Shown piece after piece: positions 33,012 through 45,766 of a stretch of 64,000 nt of DNA. The stretch is taken from assembly GCF_022201045.2 (NCBI RefSeq), contig NC_068562.1, positions 2,046,001-2,110,000 of the forward strand. The letters run 5' to 3'. The stretch is from Citrus sinensis (Eukaryota > Streptophyta > Magnoliopsida > Sapindales > Rutaceae). Every line of letters begins with the position of its first letter. The stretch's first letter is position 1. The notes under the pieces were generated by a model that made no database searches, was not told the DNA's origin, and was given only the letters and a program-made list of their open reading frames with translations. The position numbers were made by a program, and so were the translations under genes.

Positions 33012-35644
33012 GACGTGGAAATTTAGTAGGCACGCGCCTTATTTGGTTCGTATAAATTCTGTGGTGGTGGCGATACGGGGGTTTTCAATTATGTTATTTA
33101 TTTTTGTACAAAAACATATTATTATATATTTGGGTTAGGTGTCATGTAAGCTCTGAAGACATGAGTTAACGCTGAGGCAACATTGGGCTTAATTCTGAAC
33201 TAAGTCCTAATAAAAGGAAGTAAATGTTTGGATTGGACCGTGAGTCATATGGATTTCTCGAACCTCATCAAAATTATCTGAATTCACATTTCTTTTAGCA
33301 CTCACCTCTCACTTGATTAGGCAGAAATCCCTACAGGAAAGAGAGATGTTATTTGGAAAGGGTATAAAAATAATTTTATATCTAATTTTTTATTCAAAAA
33401 AGATAAGAGGATAATTTTTTTTTTTTTATCAAATTTCTTTTTCAGGGGAGGGACGAGAATGAGCTATAATCCCCAACCCCTCCCCAATTCCCCATTTTAA
33501 GTTCATTTTTTAGAATCGATAATGAATAATAAAATATAAATTTTAAATTATAAAATATTAAATAGTAGCATAAATAAAAAACGTCAAAATATTTTAAAAA
33601 ATATATTATGAAACTTTCAAGTTTAGTTAACCAATTGCAGTCTTGAATTGTTATTCCATCAGATCTTATTCAAAATGCTTTGACCCAAAATTTTCTTTTA
33701 AACTTGGGAAATTATATTTGCACCACTTTTTTTTTTTTTTTTTGGTCATATGTACATTTAACCACCACAAAATTTTGACATGTACATTACATTACCTTTG
33801 TTTCTAAACTTATATCAATCAACAACTTTTACACTAAAAACAACCATTTTACCCCTAAATGAATTAAAAAACTATTTTATTCTACAAAATTTTAAAAAAT
33901 AAGAAATTATAATCGTAAGAATACCCCAAAATTCAATAAAACAAATAAATCTCCAAATCTAATATCATAATTTTTAAATTAAATTATCATTATAAAAATA
34001 ACATCTTTTAATTATATTTTTATTTAATTTTTATAATTAAATTAAGTATAAAGAAGTTTATAAAAATTAACATGAAGAGAAAAACTACCTATAATTATTG
34101 TAAACTTCCCTATACAAATTAAATAAAATTATAATTACAAAAAATCAATATCATAATTTTTAAATGAAATTATATTTATAAAAAAATAACATACTGAATT
34201 TAAGATTTATTTATTTTATTAAACTTAGGGGTATTTTTATTATTATAATTTTTTTATTTTTCAAAATTTTGTAGAATAAAATTATCATTTAATTCATTTA
34301 AGAATAAAATGATCATTTTTCAATGTAAAAGTAGTTGATTGATGCAAATTTAAAAATAAAGATAGTGTAGAGTACATATTACAATTTTGTGATGGTTTGA
34401 TGTATATATGACAAAAGAAAGATAATGCACAAATAATTTTCCTTTAAATTTTTATCTAATAAAACAAAAACTAAAGCAAAAGCTAAAGCCAAAACTACAA
34501 CATCCAAAAATTTCTAAGATATATTGTAAAATTTTATTTTTATTTAAATTTTTATTTTAATACGATTAAATTAAATTTAAAAACTAACAACATATAAATT
34601 ATTCGAAGAAGAAACGAAAATCCCCTTACCTTAAAACAATTCTAATCGGGATGAGGATTGAAACGATGGGCACTGAGATGTCAGTCCCTCCTCTCCTCTC
34701 CCCACTACCATCCCTACACTTGATTATCTATCAGATTTAGAGATTCTAGTGATTATCCTTAATTTATTAACACGTACTCATTTACTTGGCGTCTACACAA
34801 TGTGGAACTTTTACAACTAAGAAGATGAACAGCCTCTCTCTAGTGTCATCGTATTGATTTAGAAGCATTACCATATCAATGACTATTCTTGGATGAGCAT
34901 GGACAAAAATTATAGTGAACAGTTTCTCTCTACTATTTTTCTCTCGGAAGAATATTAAAAAGAAAAAGAATAACGAATGCAAGAAAAAGCAGTTAATAAA
35001 TAGACAACGTTGTATCGTACTCATCATTAGGCCCATTTACCGCACGCAATCTCGATCATCATCCGTTAAGCTTTTTCATAATCATTACCCAAAAAAATAA
35101 TAAAAAATTTAAAAATTAACAAATCATCATATCGTAAACTCTCATCATTATCACCATCTTGTCCCCATAAAGAAGAAAGGGGGAAACCATTGTGGACAGC
35201 TAGCTAACTTTGATCCACTAAAGTACATTGCTTCCTTCTGAAGAAAATTCAAATCCGCTTACTTTGATGATCTTTTGAAGCTGTTTACATTCGAGTTAAA
35301 TATATTTTGGTTCTTAAAATGGACTATCTTAGTCTCAGCAGACAAAAGTTTCAAATTAAAGCCTTTACTTTTTTTTCTTCAGCTACAATGGGGGGATTTA
35401 GGCTTCAGCCATACTATATATAGCAAAATAAATATTGGGACTTGCATATTCCCAAGAGACGGCTACTTTTCTCTAGCTAATATTTGCTTCACGCCTACTG
35501 CTCTGCTTTGAGCTAAAAATTAGATTTTAGGAACTACTTCGATGACTAAAACTATCAAATGGGCATGAAAGATAATTACTTACAAGCACCATCAATTTAC
35601 AAAATGGGGTTAACTATGCATTCAGCATACATACTAAGTTCTGG
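33012..35644. other. PPR promoter side and 3' flank of the auxilin-like gene
   Basis: Gene-free and strongly AT-rich. It contains the MULE-type element 33706-34442 listed separately. Other frames (34782-35036 minus, 35275-35511 plus) are without domains. Confidence 0.5.
33706..34442. mobile_element. MULE-type non-autonomous element (737 bp)
   Basis: Terminal inverted repeats of about 130 bp: GGGAAATTATATTTGCAC on the left pairs with GGAAAATTATTTGTGCA (reverse strand, right). Later shared blocks include ATCAATCAAC.ACTTTTACA and ACCATCACAAAATT. The flanks are TTTAAACTT (33697-33705) and TTTAAATTT (34443-34451), 8 of 9 identical, as for a 9-bp target duplication. No coding sequence inside. Confidence 0.8.
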
Positions 35645-38600
35645 CTACCGCTCTTCTGAGTTGAATTTGTTCCATGCTTCCTGAAAATCATCAATTAACA
35701 GAAACTTTAGTTGATGACAGAATGTTTCTGTTAAAAGCAAATTGTTCATAAGATGACATTAATAGAAGCATTCGTTCCTAGAAAATTAACAAGACAAGTA
35801 GGGGAATGTCAAAATCCTACCGGATAGATGATATTAGGATGTTCTAAGGCATGGTTAAAGTAAATGGATCCATAACTACCAAAAAAATTTTCAACAGACT
35901 ACAGATGACCATATTATTGATCACAATGAGGTGAATGTAACCTTAAGGGCAAATGTGAAGCAAATGAGAGCTCCTAATCGTCAGAATAACAGGTTGTACA
36001 GATACAACCTCCCTAGATATACTGAAACTTTTCTGTAAAATATTTATCTCTGTTACAACATTTTCAATATTGCGTTACCAAAATCAGGTGCATAGCAGAT
36101 ATTTTCCAGTGATTCAGAATATCATTATAATTATTATGTGCAAATATAAAGCCCCATCACTTCTCATGCATTATTAATGATATCTGCATGAAAGCAAAAG
36201 AGATACCTTAAGGAGATCAAACACTTTCTCACAAATATATTTCTGCTGGATACTTGCACCTCTTTGTTGTAATTTGTCAGGATGAACACAAAGAGTGGCT
36301 TTCCTGTAAGCTTTCTTAACAGCAGCAGAGGTTATTACCTCTGTTAATGGAATTGGATGCCAACCACTATCAGGCCCAAGTATCTGCCAATACATAAAAT
36401 TTGGTTCAGGAGGTAAATACTAATGTTAATTGATTTTATAAAAGCCGAATAAAAGTGTTTGGCCATCTATGTTTGATATAATCTAAAGATTAGAAAAGGA
36501 GGTCTAGGATTAATATACTTATTTCCATTTCAAATGCACCATGTATTCTACAAACACAAATATAAAAAGAGCATTGTCATCATTTTCAATACTATCAACA
36601 TTTTTGGCCCAGGCATTCAGCAAATTAAACAAACTTGTCAACAGAAAAGCAAAGATGTAAACTTTCAATGTGCAGAACACCATTAACGATCAATCAATCC
36701 AGACTCAGCATCCAATAGAAATTAATGAAGTTCAGGATGTTCACCCATCCACTCCACTGATGGTCCTCTGCATACCAACCCTCATCAATTTAACTCACAA
36801 AAGCACACTTTTGTCATTACATTCTTACAGACTTCAAATGTAAGTACATTCATCTAATAATTGAAACAATTTTAACATGCATTTCATATGTTAAATAACA
36901 CTACAGCATACGTTTATAGGAATTGGGAAAGTAACACATACATATTGCAATGTTGAAAGCAAAGCACGTAGGTTGCCTTCTTTTCCACTTGACCACCTCT
37001 TGACATCAGCATCTAGTGTTTCAGCTAATCTCTGCAAACAGAAATAGATCCAAGAAATAAGCAGAGAAAGCAATGAATATATGAAGTCAAAGAAATCCTT
37101 TTCAGAGGAGCAAAGATTTTACATTTCTTTCAGCTTGCTCTCTTTGGGCAAGAAGATCACGCATATTCTTCTCTGCAAGAGCGTTTGCCTGCAAAACTCC
37201 AAGAGGTTATTTTGTTGGAAATAAGCAGACTGTTTACAGGAAAAATAAAACAGAAGTCATACCGCCCGTTCCGCTGTTCGCCGATGCCTCTCTAGTCTAG
37301 CCTTACATCTCTGAGCTGATTCACCTTCAATTCCATCAGATCTCTCAGCATTAATTGAAGCTTCAGGCAGAAAAGACACGTTTTAGAATGACTGAGCACA
37401 AGTCAGTCAAAACATTGGAAATACAATTTTGCTTTCATTCATATATACATAGTTTAACCAAAAACCACCACCCACAGCTTCAAAATTACATACCAACATA
37501 ACCCGAGGAATATGGATATCTTGAACTGCTGAAGGAGCTGGCACTCTGACTCTTCTGATCCTGTAGGTCCTGCAGTTACAATTTGTTAAAGTCCTGCCAT
37601 AGCCGTGCAAGTCATAAAAATAGCAAGTATACTCACAGAAGATGAAGAGCTTGGTCTCACTGCACTATTTCTGGAAGAGGCAGAAAATTTCTCTGAAAAT
37701 ATTCTGTCTACCCGTTCTCTCGCATCAAAAGCACCTCTTTCAGCCATTGCTTTTTCCGCAGCACGCTCTCGAGCCTCTGCAGTTGCTCTCTCAACAGCAG
37801 CACGCTCTGCCCTGAGTCTGGCCTCCATAGATGTTTTCTCAGCTAATGACTTCTCCTTAGCCTCAGCACAAGCCTTCTCCAGTCTTTCCCGTGCCTCTGC
37901 CAGTGCTCTTTGTCGAAATTCAGCAGTTGCTCTCTCCACAGCAGCTCTTTCTGCCCTCTCACGGGCTTCAGCAAAGGCCCTTTCACGAGCTTCAAGAGTA
38001 GCTATGTCAACAGCCATCCTATCCTTTTCCCTTTCCCTCTCCCTCTCCCTCTCTTCTTCGATCCTCCTAAGACGTTCAATTTCTAGCTCTCTTTGCCTTT
38101 TCACCCTTTCAGCATCTTTATCTTTTGATGTAAGTGTCACACTCACATTCTTCTCTCTTCTTTCCAAACTCTCACTTGCATTTGCCGACTGAGCAGTTTT
38201 CTGAATACTTCCTTTCCTGCCCAGCATCGACTGCTGAGCAGCTTCCATTTTCCTACCATTTTGAGCAGATTCTTTCACCAGTTGAGTTGGCATGAATTTG
38301 TCCTGGTCTAATTTCTGATTCAAGCCAACATCAACTTGGGTCTGCTTGATGTTATTTTCTCTCTCCCCCCACTCATTAGCAAACTTCTTCTCTTGATTTT
38401 TGGTACTGGCATCTGGCTGGAGGCCACTCGTAGTTTTCTCCTGTCCAGTGCCTGTTCCAGACTCATCCATTGTTTGTGCACAGTGGTCTTCACAAAACGG
38501 CTCTGCAACATCTTTCATTTCAAGTTTGCATTCTTCTTGTTTTAAGTTGCCTTGGGCCAAGCCAAATACTTCAAATTTTCTGTCATCCAACACATTTGTG

Positions 38601-41600
38601 GTTTCGACTGCCTCTCCTTCAAGTTCACTGTCACTGTTCCCAATCTGTATCTCTACATTTCCTTCATCAGCAAAGGCCCCTTGAGTTACCTCTTCTTTTT
38701 CAGTGTTTACCTCCTGCTGACTAGCTAATCGAGTCACTCGAAGGTTCACATTATCATCCAGCATACATGCCTTGCCTGATGCCATATCCTTCCCCTTCTT
38801 GAACAACTGAGGTCCTTCAGCCATTTTCAGCTTCTTCCCATATTCATCCCATTGGTTTTTCTCATGTGCTTTGTTTAGCTCCTTCAAATCTTTAGCCTCA
38901 CCGGCATCTTTAAAACTCTTCTCAGTTTCTACCCTAGCCTCTTGTGAGAAGTTAGTACTTGCTTCCTTCTCAAGTGCTTCTCTGAATCTCATTTCATTTT
39001 CTTCTCTTCTTCCATGAGCCTCATATAATGTTTCGAAATTATCTACTTGCTCACACACCTGCCCTAGGCTTTTCCGAGTCTCTTCATTTTCATGCGCCCC
39101 TGTAAGTTTTTTCCCAATCTCTTCTATATCTTGCTCCACTTGAAGTCTCCTCTCAGTTTCCTCTCTTTCGAAAGTCTCCTTTGCATTCGCTTCCTGTTCT
39201 AAAGCCTTTCTCAGTCTCTTCTCAGCATCTCCCTGCTCACAAGCCTCTTTTAGCGTCTTCTCGCTCTCTACCTGCTCAAGAGCCTCTTTTACTTTCCTCA
39301 TGTTTTCCTCTCTTTCGTTAGCCTCCACCAAGTTAATATCTTCCTGCTCAGAATCCTCCATTAACACCTTCTCATTGTCTTCTTGGTCAAGAGCCTTCTT
39401 CACCTTTTTCTCATCCTCTATCTGCTCACCAGCCTCCCTTAGTCTTCTTCCATTGGCAGCCGTATCGCAAGGCTCCTCGAATCTTGTCTCATTTCCCATA
39501 CTTCTATTAGTCTCTCTCAGTGGCTGTTCAATCCCCCGATGCTTCATGACTCTCTGACCTTCAAATTTGCTTTCCTTGCAGTAATCCTTTACCAGGTTTT
39601 CATGCTTTTCTGGTACGTCAGCTCCAGTTGGTTTCTTCTCATTCTCTGCAGCGTGTTGGACCATTATGAAATTCTTCTCCTCCACTACCTGGTCACAAAC
39701 TTCTTTAGCCACTTTGACCTGCTTCTCGTGCCCTTTATGCTTACGTGTTGCTTTTGCTGCCCCAGACCTCCTATTGCTTTCTGTCAGCTCACAAGCTTCT
39801 TTTGCAACAAGTTTTTTCTCATTTTCTTCCAGTTCAAAATCTTCACTTTTTGTTACCATTGTCCGACCATTCACTCGGTGATGTTCCATTGCTTCCTTTT
39901 CAGTCTTCTGCCTGCAATCCTGAACTTTTGCGTCCAGCTCTAAACCCTCATCATAGTTTGCCTGCTCAAAAGTGGATCCATCTGTTTTGACCAATTCAAA
40001 AAATTCTGAAGCTTCTTTCCACTCACCAGCTCCGACAATTTTACCAGATCGTCCATGTTTCTCTGCCAATGTTCTATCCATGGTGAAGAACTCTTCCACC
40101 TGTAGTGTATCTGGAACTGCCTTTGTTGTCTTTACATCTCTTTGTCTTTCCTCCCTGACAGAAAATGTCATTCCATTTGCTTGTCTTTCACAAGTGCCAC
40201 GCACTTTGTCCCTTTTTATGCTTCTGGAACCTTCAACAGTACCAAACATCCTTCCTTCCTTATCCTTATCCTTCCTGTCATGCTTACAGCTTTGAACACC
40301 TTCCCTCTTCTTCTCTAGCAATTCTTTTGCAGCTTTTAGTTTTGCTTCAGCTTTTTCCATTACTTCTTTCATAGCAGCAGCAGAGGCGGCAGCAGATGAA
40401 CTCGTATCAACCTCCACATCATAAACAGGTGGAGAAGTATCATCATTGATCCCTTCAGATGCAGTAGTTTTACAGGTTTCAAATATTTTACCAGAATCAC
40501 CCATTTTGACACCTAATGGAGGTGCAGGTCTACAGGGAGGTGGGACTTCCGAGGGCTGCGTTCTAAGACTTATCTCAGAAACAGTTACAAATGCCTCATT
40601 AGGAAGAGAACTATTCCTGCCAAATGCTTTTTGAGGTTTAAGGCCACTTGCAAATGCTTCTTCAGCAGAACTACTAGCAAAGGGTTGAGACAGGCTTTTT
40701 TTGAGATTCTTTTCTCTCATCATTCCCCCACCAAAATCCATATGAAGATCGCTATCATCAGTCACCTCCAGAGGCGGATTCTCACAGTAAGCCTTTCCCA
40801 AGGGTGTGGCTTTGTTAACTAGAAATGTATATCCAGGAACAGCGTGTATCTGAGTTACATGGGTAATTCCATTTGGCATCTCATCGTCACTTCTCTGATT
40901 AGCTTTATGATAAGATATGTTGAATTCCCTGCTGCCATCAATTGATTCGTAAGAATCTCTATTGGACAAACATTGATTCTTTCCAGACTGATCTGACTCT
41001 TCTGACAGAGAATCAGTTTCTGCCGGGGTCCTACAAATGTGGAACAAATACTATCAATGCTGCTGCCCCAAGAGGTATAAAATCAATTAATATGCATTCT
41101 TTCTAACTTGAATTAAAAAGACAGCATCCACGCAACAAATACAGATGCCAAGTAAATTAAAAAAGCCAATAATTGCTTCAAAGTCCTTGAACTAAAGGTC
41201 ATATTCACATACACTAGCACCGCCTAGACAAAGCATAAATTTGTGATAGAAAACCAAGTGATCCTATATTTCTACCCTTTCTGTTGGAGAAAACCTGATC
41301 ATTTCAGTCAAAAAATAAAAAATAAAAAAAAATTCCCAAACTGGCCCAATTTTCCTAACATAAGAAACCACGCATGTGGTTGTAGCAGATTCTGTGATCC
41401 AGGAGAGCTTAAAATTTACTCAAACTGAAATACTGTAAAAAAACAAGCTGCGTTACAGGCAAGAAGCAGCCAACTCAGCTCAAAATGTCACTCCTTTGTT
41501 TCCTGACTCACAAATAAAAACCACCACATATAATTTATGCAAGACTTTTAAAAAATAAATAAAACTTGTATTATCATTCTCAGAGACATAAACACTTCTA

Positions 41601-42191
41601 CAAGTTCATGCATTAGGCCGCTCATTAACTATCAATCTATCCTACAAATAAAACAAATTAAATAACTAAAGAAATATTTTTTTTTTTTAAAGAAAAATGT
41701 CTTCATTTCGGTAAACCAAAGAAAAAAAAAAGGCTATTTTTTAATAGAATAGAATAAAATAAAATAAATGAAATAAATAAAATGTACCAAGCTTCATCAC
41801 TGGAGTCAACATCACCACCACTAAAACCTTTAGATTGGTCCATCATCAAGTCGTGGAACGAAACAGCAGAATCAAGAGCGTTGAAACCGCCGAACACTTC
41901 ATCGTAGTCAAAGCCGGAGCTCTGAACGTCAAAGAAGACGTCGTCGTTGTCGACCAACGGAAGATCAAGGACCGGAATGGAAGAGGCTCGCGGAGCGTGA
42001 AAGCCGCCGAAGATTTCGGTGTAGTCCTCCGGTCTCGGCGCAAGTGTAGGGGCAGCGAACTTTGGCGGGCCTCCGAAGACGTCGTCGTAAGTGGTTCTGG
42101 TCATGAAGGTGGTCCCATTGCATGATTTTTTTGAAAATGAAGTCGAGGTCGAGGACTTGTTTGGTGGCCGAGAATGTGAGAGGTTTTCCAT
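35645..42191 (-). CDS. Auxilin-like J-domain protein (clathrin uncoating), very large form
   Basis: Eight exons (minus: 41788-42191, 37637-41030, 37494-37569, 37263-37360, 37123-37188, 36942-37031, 36207-36383, 35645-35680) join in frame to 1446 residues. Auxilins recruit Hsp70 to clathrin-coated vesicles to strip the coat. The N-terminus has three YDDVFGG-like motifs (YDDVFGGPP near 35, YTEIFGGF near 57, YDEVFGGF near 96) typical of plant auxilin-like proteins. The 3.4-kb second exon encodes a highly charged Glu/Lys/Arg region with diverged repeats, ending in ERERERERE and (A/E)RERA arrays predicted to be helical. The C-terminal J domain keeps HPD at 1410-1412 ([11 protein letters not shown]) and ends [11 protein letters not shown]. 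The length resembles Arabidopsis At4g36520 (about 1,400 residues by memory) rather than the shorter auxilin-like 1. The last exon codes only 11 residues. Confidence 0.92.
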
Positions 42192-42958
42192 GAAAGTGAG
42201 AGATTCTAGGGTTCGTTTTGTTTATGTTTTTTTTTTTCCTCCTCGTTTTAAGCTTTGATTGTTGTTCTCTTTATGTTTTGTAATTTGCAATCCCTCTGTC
42301 TCTCTCTCTTCCTGTCTGCCGGGCTCTGCAGAATCAGAAGCAGAACGACGAAAAAGTGAAACAAACAAAATTAGAAGAAAAAAGAATTAACCAAAACAAA
42401 TTTGTGAAATGACGACTAAGGACTTGCATTATTGAATGAAATAATAAAGCATTTAGTGTTTTTCCTGGATGTCATTTTAATTTCGAATGATAGATTTGAA
42501 TAGTAGTGCAGAAATGATTGAATTTTTATATAAGGGGCAAACAATTTATTAAATATAATATTCTTCAAAAAATTAGATTCCCGTGTGTTTTTTTGCGTTA
42601 ACATTAATTAAATTTGTAATTTTGTTTACTGATATACTACTACGAAGACTCGTTAATCGAAGAAAAAGAGAAATCATTTTAATTTTTCTGAAAAAAATAG
42701 GAATGAAGGGCGCAGGGCGTTGGCCGGTGAGAACGCGGGAACGAGTGTGGTTGGTGGGACTTTCGGGGGGACAAAATCGGGAAATTGGGAATTTTGAAGG
42801 AATTTGTTGGGTTCTTACACTTGTTAGTTATTACATTTACATATCACATTACATAGAAGATGGTTTTATCCATTGTAATCAAGTGGGACCCCAGCAGTGA
42901 CTCTGACGCTCACTACTTACTCTTGCAATACTGTAACGGTAAAATTCTATAATTAATT

Positions 42959-43497
42959 ATGGGTAAAAACTCATTTAATTTCTATATTTTAAAATTAGTA
43001 TCTATTTATTCTTTATATTTTTTAAAATGTCTCCAAAAATTTCTGTCATTAAAATATTGATATCCTTACCGTTACTTTTTATTTATTTTAACTTACTTTT
43101 ACAATATTATCCTTTTATAATAATTTTTTTGTTTAGACAATAAAAAGAAAATAATTAAATTATTAATTTAACCCTAAAGAAAATGAAAATTTTATATTAA
43201 TTTTAAATTATCAAAAATTATATGCAAACTATCAAGTGTGCAAATGATGCTTGCAAAAAAATTAATATAATTTTTTTAGGGTTAAATTACTAATTTAATT
43301 ATTTTATTATTATTAATGTCCAAACAAAAAAATTATTATAAAAGGGTAGTATTGTAAAAGTAAATCAAAAGAAATAAAAAGTAACGGTAGGGGTATCAAT
43401 ACTTTAACAGCAACGATGTTTCGAGATATTTTAAAAAATACAAGAACTAAATAAATAATAATCTTAAAATATAGGGACTAAATAAACTTTTACCCAT
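42959..43497. mobile_element. MULE-type element that is almost entirely one long hairpin (539 bp)
   Basis: The left arm from 42959 and the right arm back from 43497 both start ATGGGTAAAA and stay alignable for well over 170 bp. Shared blocks include TACCGTTACTTTTTATTT and CCTTTTATAATAATTTTTTT, and weaker similarity continues to near the centre, where a loop of roughly 50-80 bases remains. The flanks TAATTAATT (42950-42958) and TAATTATTA (43498-43506) match at 7 of 9. It lies about 770 bp upstream of the auxilin-like start codon. Confidence 0.78.
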
Positions 43498-44988
43498 TAA
43501 TTATTAATGAAATTTTAATTTCTTTCCATTCTTTATTGATGCCCCCACACTGCATGCTTGCAAAAGCAAAGATAGAATTAAAAAAAAAAATTAATGTTAA
43601 TTTCCAAGTCTTAAACGTAACCGTACATCCAATTATGTTTTGCATGATAAACATAACTGTACATCCTTTTTTTTTTAATTCCAATATTAATTTATTTACT
43701 CCCGATTTTACCGGTGGATCCTTGTCTATTTCGATCCGATCCGGTTTGATACTCAATGGATGCACCCCGGTTCAACTAACATTAAAATATTATCACGCTG
43801 TAAAAGTAAAATAAAATAATATATTTACAATAGTAATAAATATCACTAAATAAAGTTCTTGTTCTTGAAAATGTACTAACTTAGTTAAATTGGTAGTTAT
43901 GCTATTGAAATAGCAAACGATCATTTAATTTGGCAATGGAAAATAAATGGGTATTACGTATTATTAATGTTGAAAAGCATATTTAAACTAACAACAGTAT
44001 AAGGAAAGTGATTGAAATTGCATTAAAGCCAGAAAGTATACATCAAAGGGCCGGTGGTAGCAGCTGGTCATGTCTCTTATGTGTGTCGTCGTGTACGATA
44101 TCAAGTGTGGTAGAGTAAGTGTCAAGATTTCATTGCCTGAATTGTGAGGTCTACAAGTTAACAGTTATACTAATTAGAATCTTGAACACGCATTCCGTTG
44201 GACAACATAACGTGCACTTTAAATCAGATTTCAATGTTATAAACTCACATACAATCAATCCAAGAAACAAAACCAATGATCAAAAGGCAGCTGCAGACAG
44301 CAAACGGTATTAATTGATTTAAGGATTGGCATTGAAAATGAAAATGAGGAAGACCCACTTCGACGCTTGCACCAACAACATATAACAGAACATCAACCTG
44401 TAACCTGCTGCTGTACAAAGACAACGAGGAGGATGTATATATAATACGAATGATATATCTTTCACTTTCAGTCTGACTCTGCATTCTGCGTGTGAGAAGG
44501 ACTTGTGATTGCACCGCGAAGTTGCAACGTGAACCTTATACAGCCCGTAATGCCTGTCAACGTGGACTTTCATGGCCATGCAAGCTGCAACCCTCACAAA
44601 TCAATTTTCTAGCTAGTGGTCCAGTTGTTCTTCAAAATGTCCTATTCCATGGTCCCTTGTCCTTGTCCTTGTCCTTCCCATTATAACTGATTTACTATCT
44701 TTCACTTAATTAATTGATACAATCCCAGTTGTTTCTGGATAAAAGAACACCAACAGTAATAATCTATATCAATGGATTTTATCATTTATCGTCACTCTTA
44801 TTATTTTATCTACCAACAAGCTTCTTCTTCAAAACGACAGCTCAAAGATTCTTGTTCCCTTTTTTTTTTGTTTTTTTTTTCTTTTTCCAAAGATGGAATA
44901 CAACATACACTCGACACTAAACATTTTTATAAACCATTCAAAGAGATTTGACTACATATATAATATTATAATATGTTTATGTTTGTGA

Positions 44989-45007
44989 GTGTGTGTGTGT
45001 GTGTGTC
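44989..45007 (+). repeat. (GT)n microsatellite
   Basis: A run of about eight to nine GT units in non-coding DNA. Confidence 0.85.
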
Positions 45008-45550
45008 TGATAATTAAAAATATCCTTAAAAATATCAAGAATTTGACTACCAAACACATTCACCCACATGATTCGTGAACTAGTAGGTAGAAATAATAGT
45101 CTTGCGTTAAAATTTACTAACCCATTTTCATTATATGTAATAACATAATAAATAAAATGACAAATGCTTTTTTTTGTCTTTCGAGTTTTGTGGGGTTTCT
45201 TATTTTTGAATGAGGTTAAATTCTGTATAAGTGAGGGCAGATTTCTAAATTTAATGCTCGGTTAAGTAATTATGTTGTACTATAAATAGTAAAAAACACA
45301 GAGACAAAACAGTAGAAAGTAGAAAACTAGGTTCTTGGAATCCAACAATATAATTTTTTTTTGAACAAACACTATCTTCTTTTGATTACTTGTCCTCGGT
45401 ACAGGCAAATATGAAATAAATTATAAAGTACTTCTCCGTGTTTTCCGATAGGTAGATAATAGAACTGACTACTGAGGTAGCATAAAATTCAAAGCAACTT
45501 TGCCGTAACAAGTATTAAAGAAAGCCAAGATTCAAAATGTTTCCGAACTT

Positions 45551-45766
45551 TTACGGAGACTCATCTTTTTTTTCCTCTGCATCCAACGTGATAGCGATAG
45601 GTACTTTCAATCTCACATGAGAAAACATTTTCTCATTGGTGCGGCTGCTTGCGTTGCGCCTCTCTGGACTGGGTGCTGCATTTTTGCTGTCATTTTTGTA
45701 AAATTTCCGGGGAAGGTTGTAATTATTGAAGCCCCTTTTAGCCAAATTGCAGAAAAGTTGATGCTT
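45551..45766 (-). other. Unassigned open frame after a good acceptor, possible exon remnant
   Basis: On the minus strand the acceptor ATTCCAG is followed by an open frame that reads HQLFCNLAKRGFNNYNLPRK and ends EEKKDESP-stop at 45551. It has no internal ATG before residue about 45 and no neighbouring exons that I can see. It is hydrophilic and basic in the middle. It could be the last exon of a gene fragment or chance; I recognise no family. Confidence 0.2.

Noticed and set aside
38020-38065. CCCTCT-type simple repeat
   Set aside because: It is the coding sequence for the ERERERERE stretch of the auxilin-like protein, so it is not listed as a separate repeat.
37605-40822. Many plus-strand open frames (up to 195 codons) across 37.6-40.8 kb
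   Set aside because: They lie antisense to the large charged exon of the auxilin-like gene. Open antisense frames are expected there, and the peptides are Ser/Leu/Phe low complexity.
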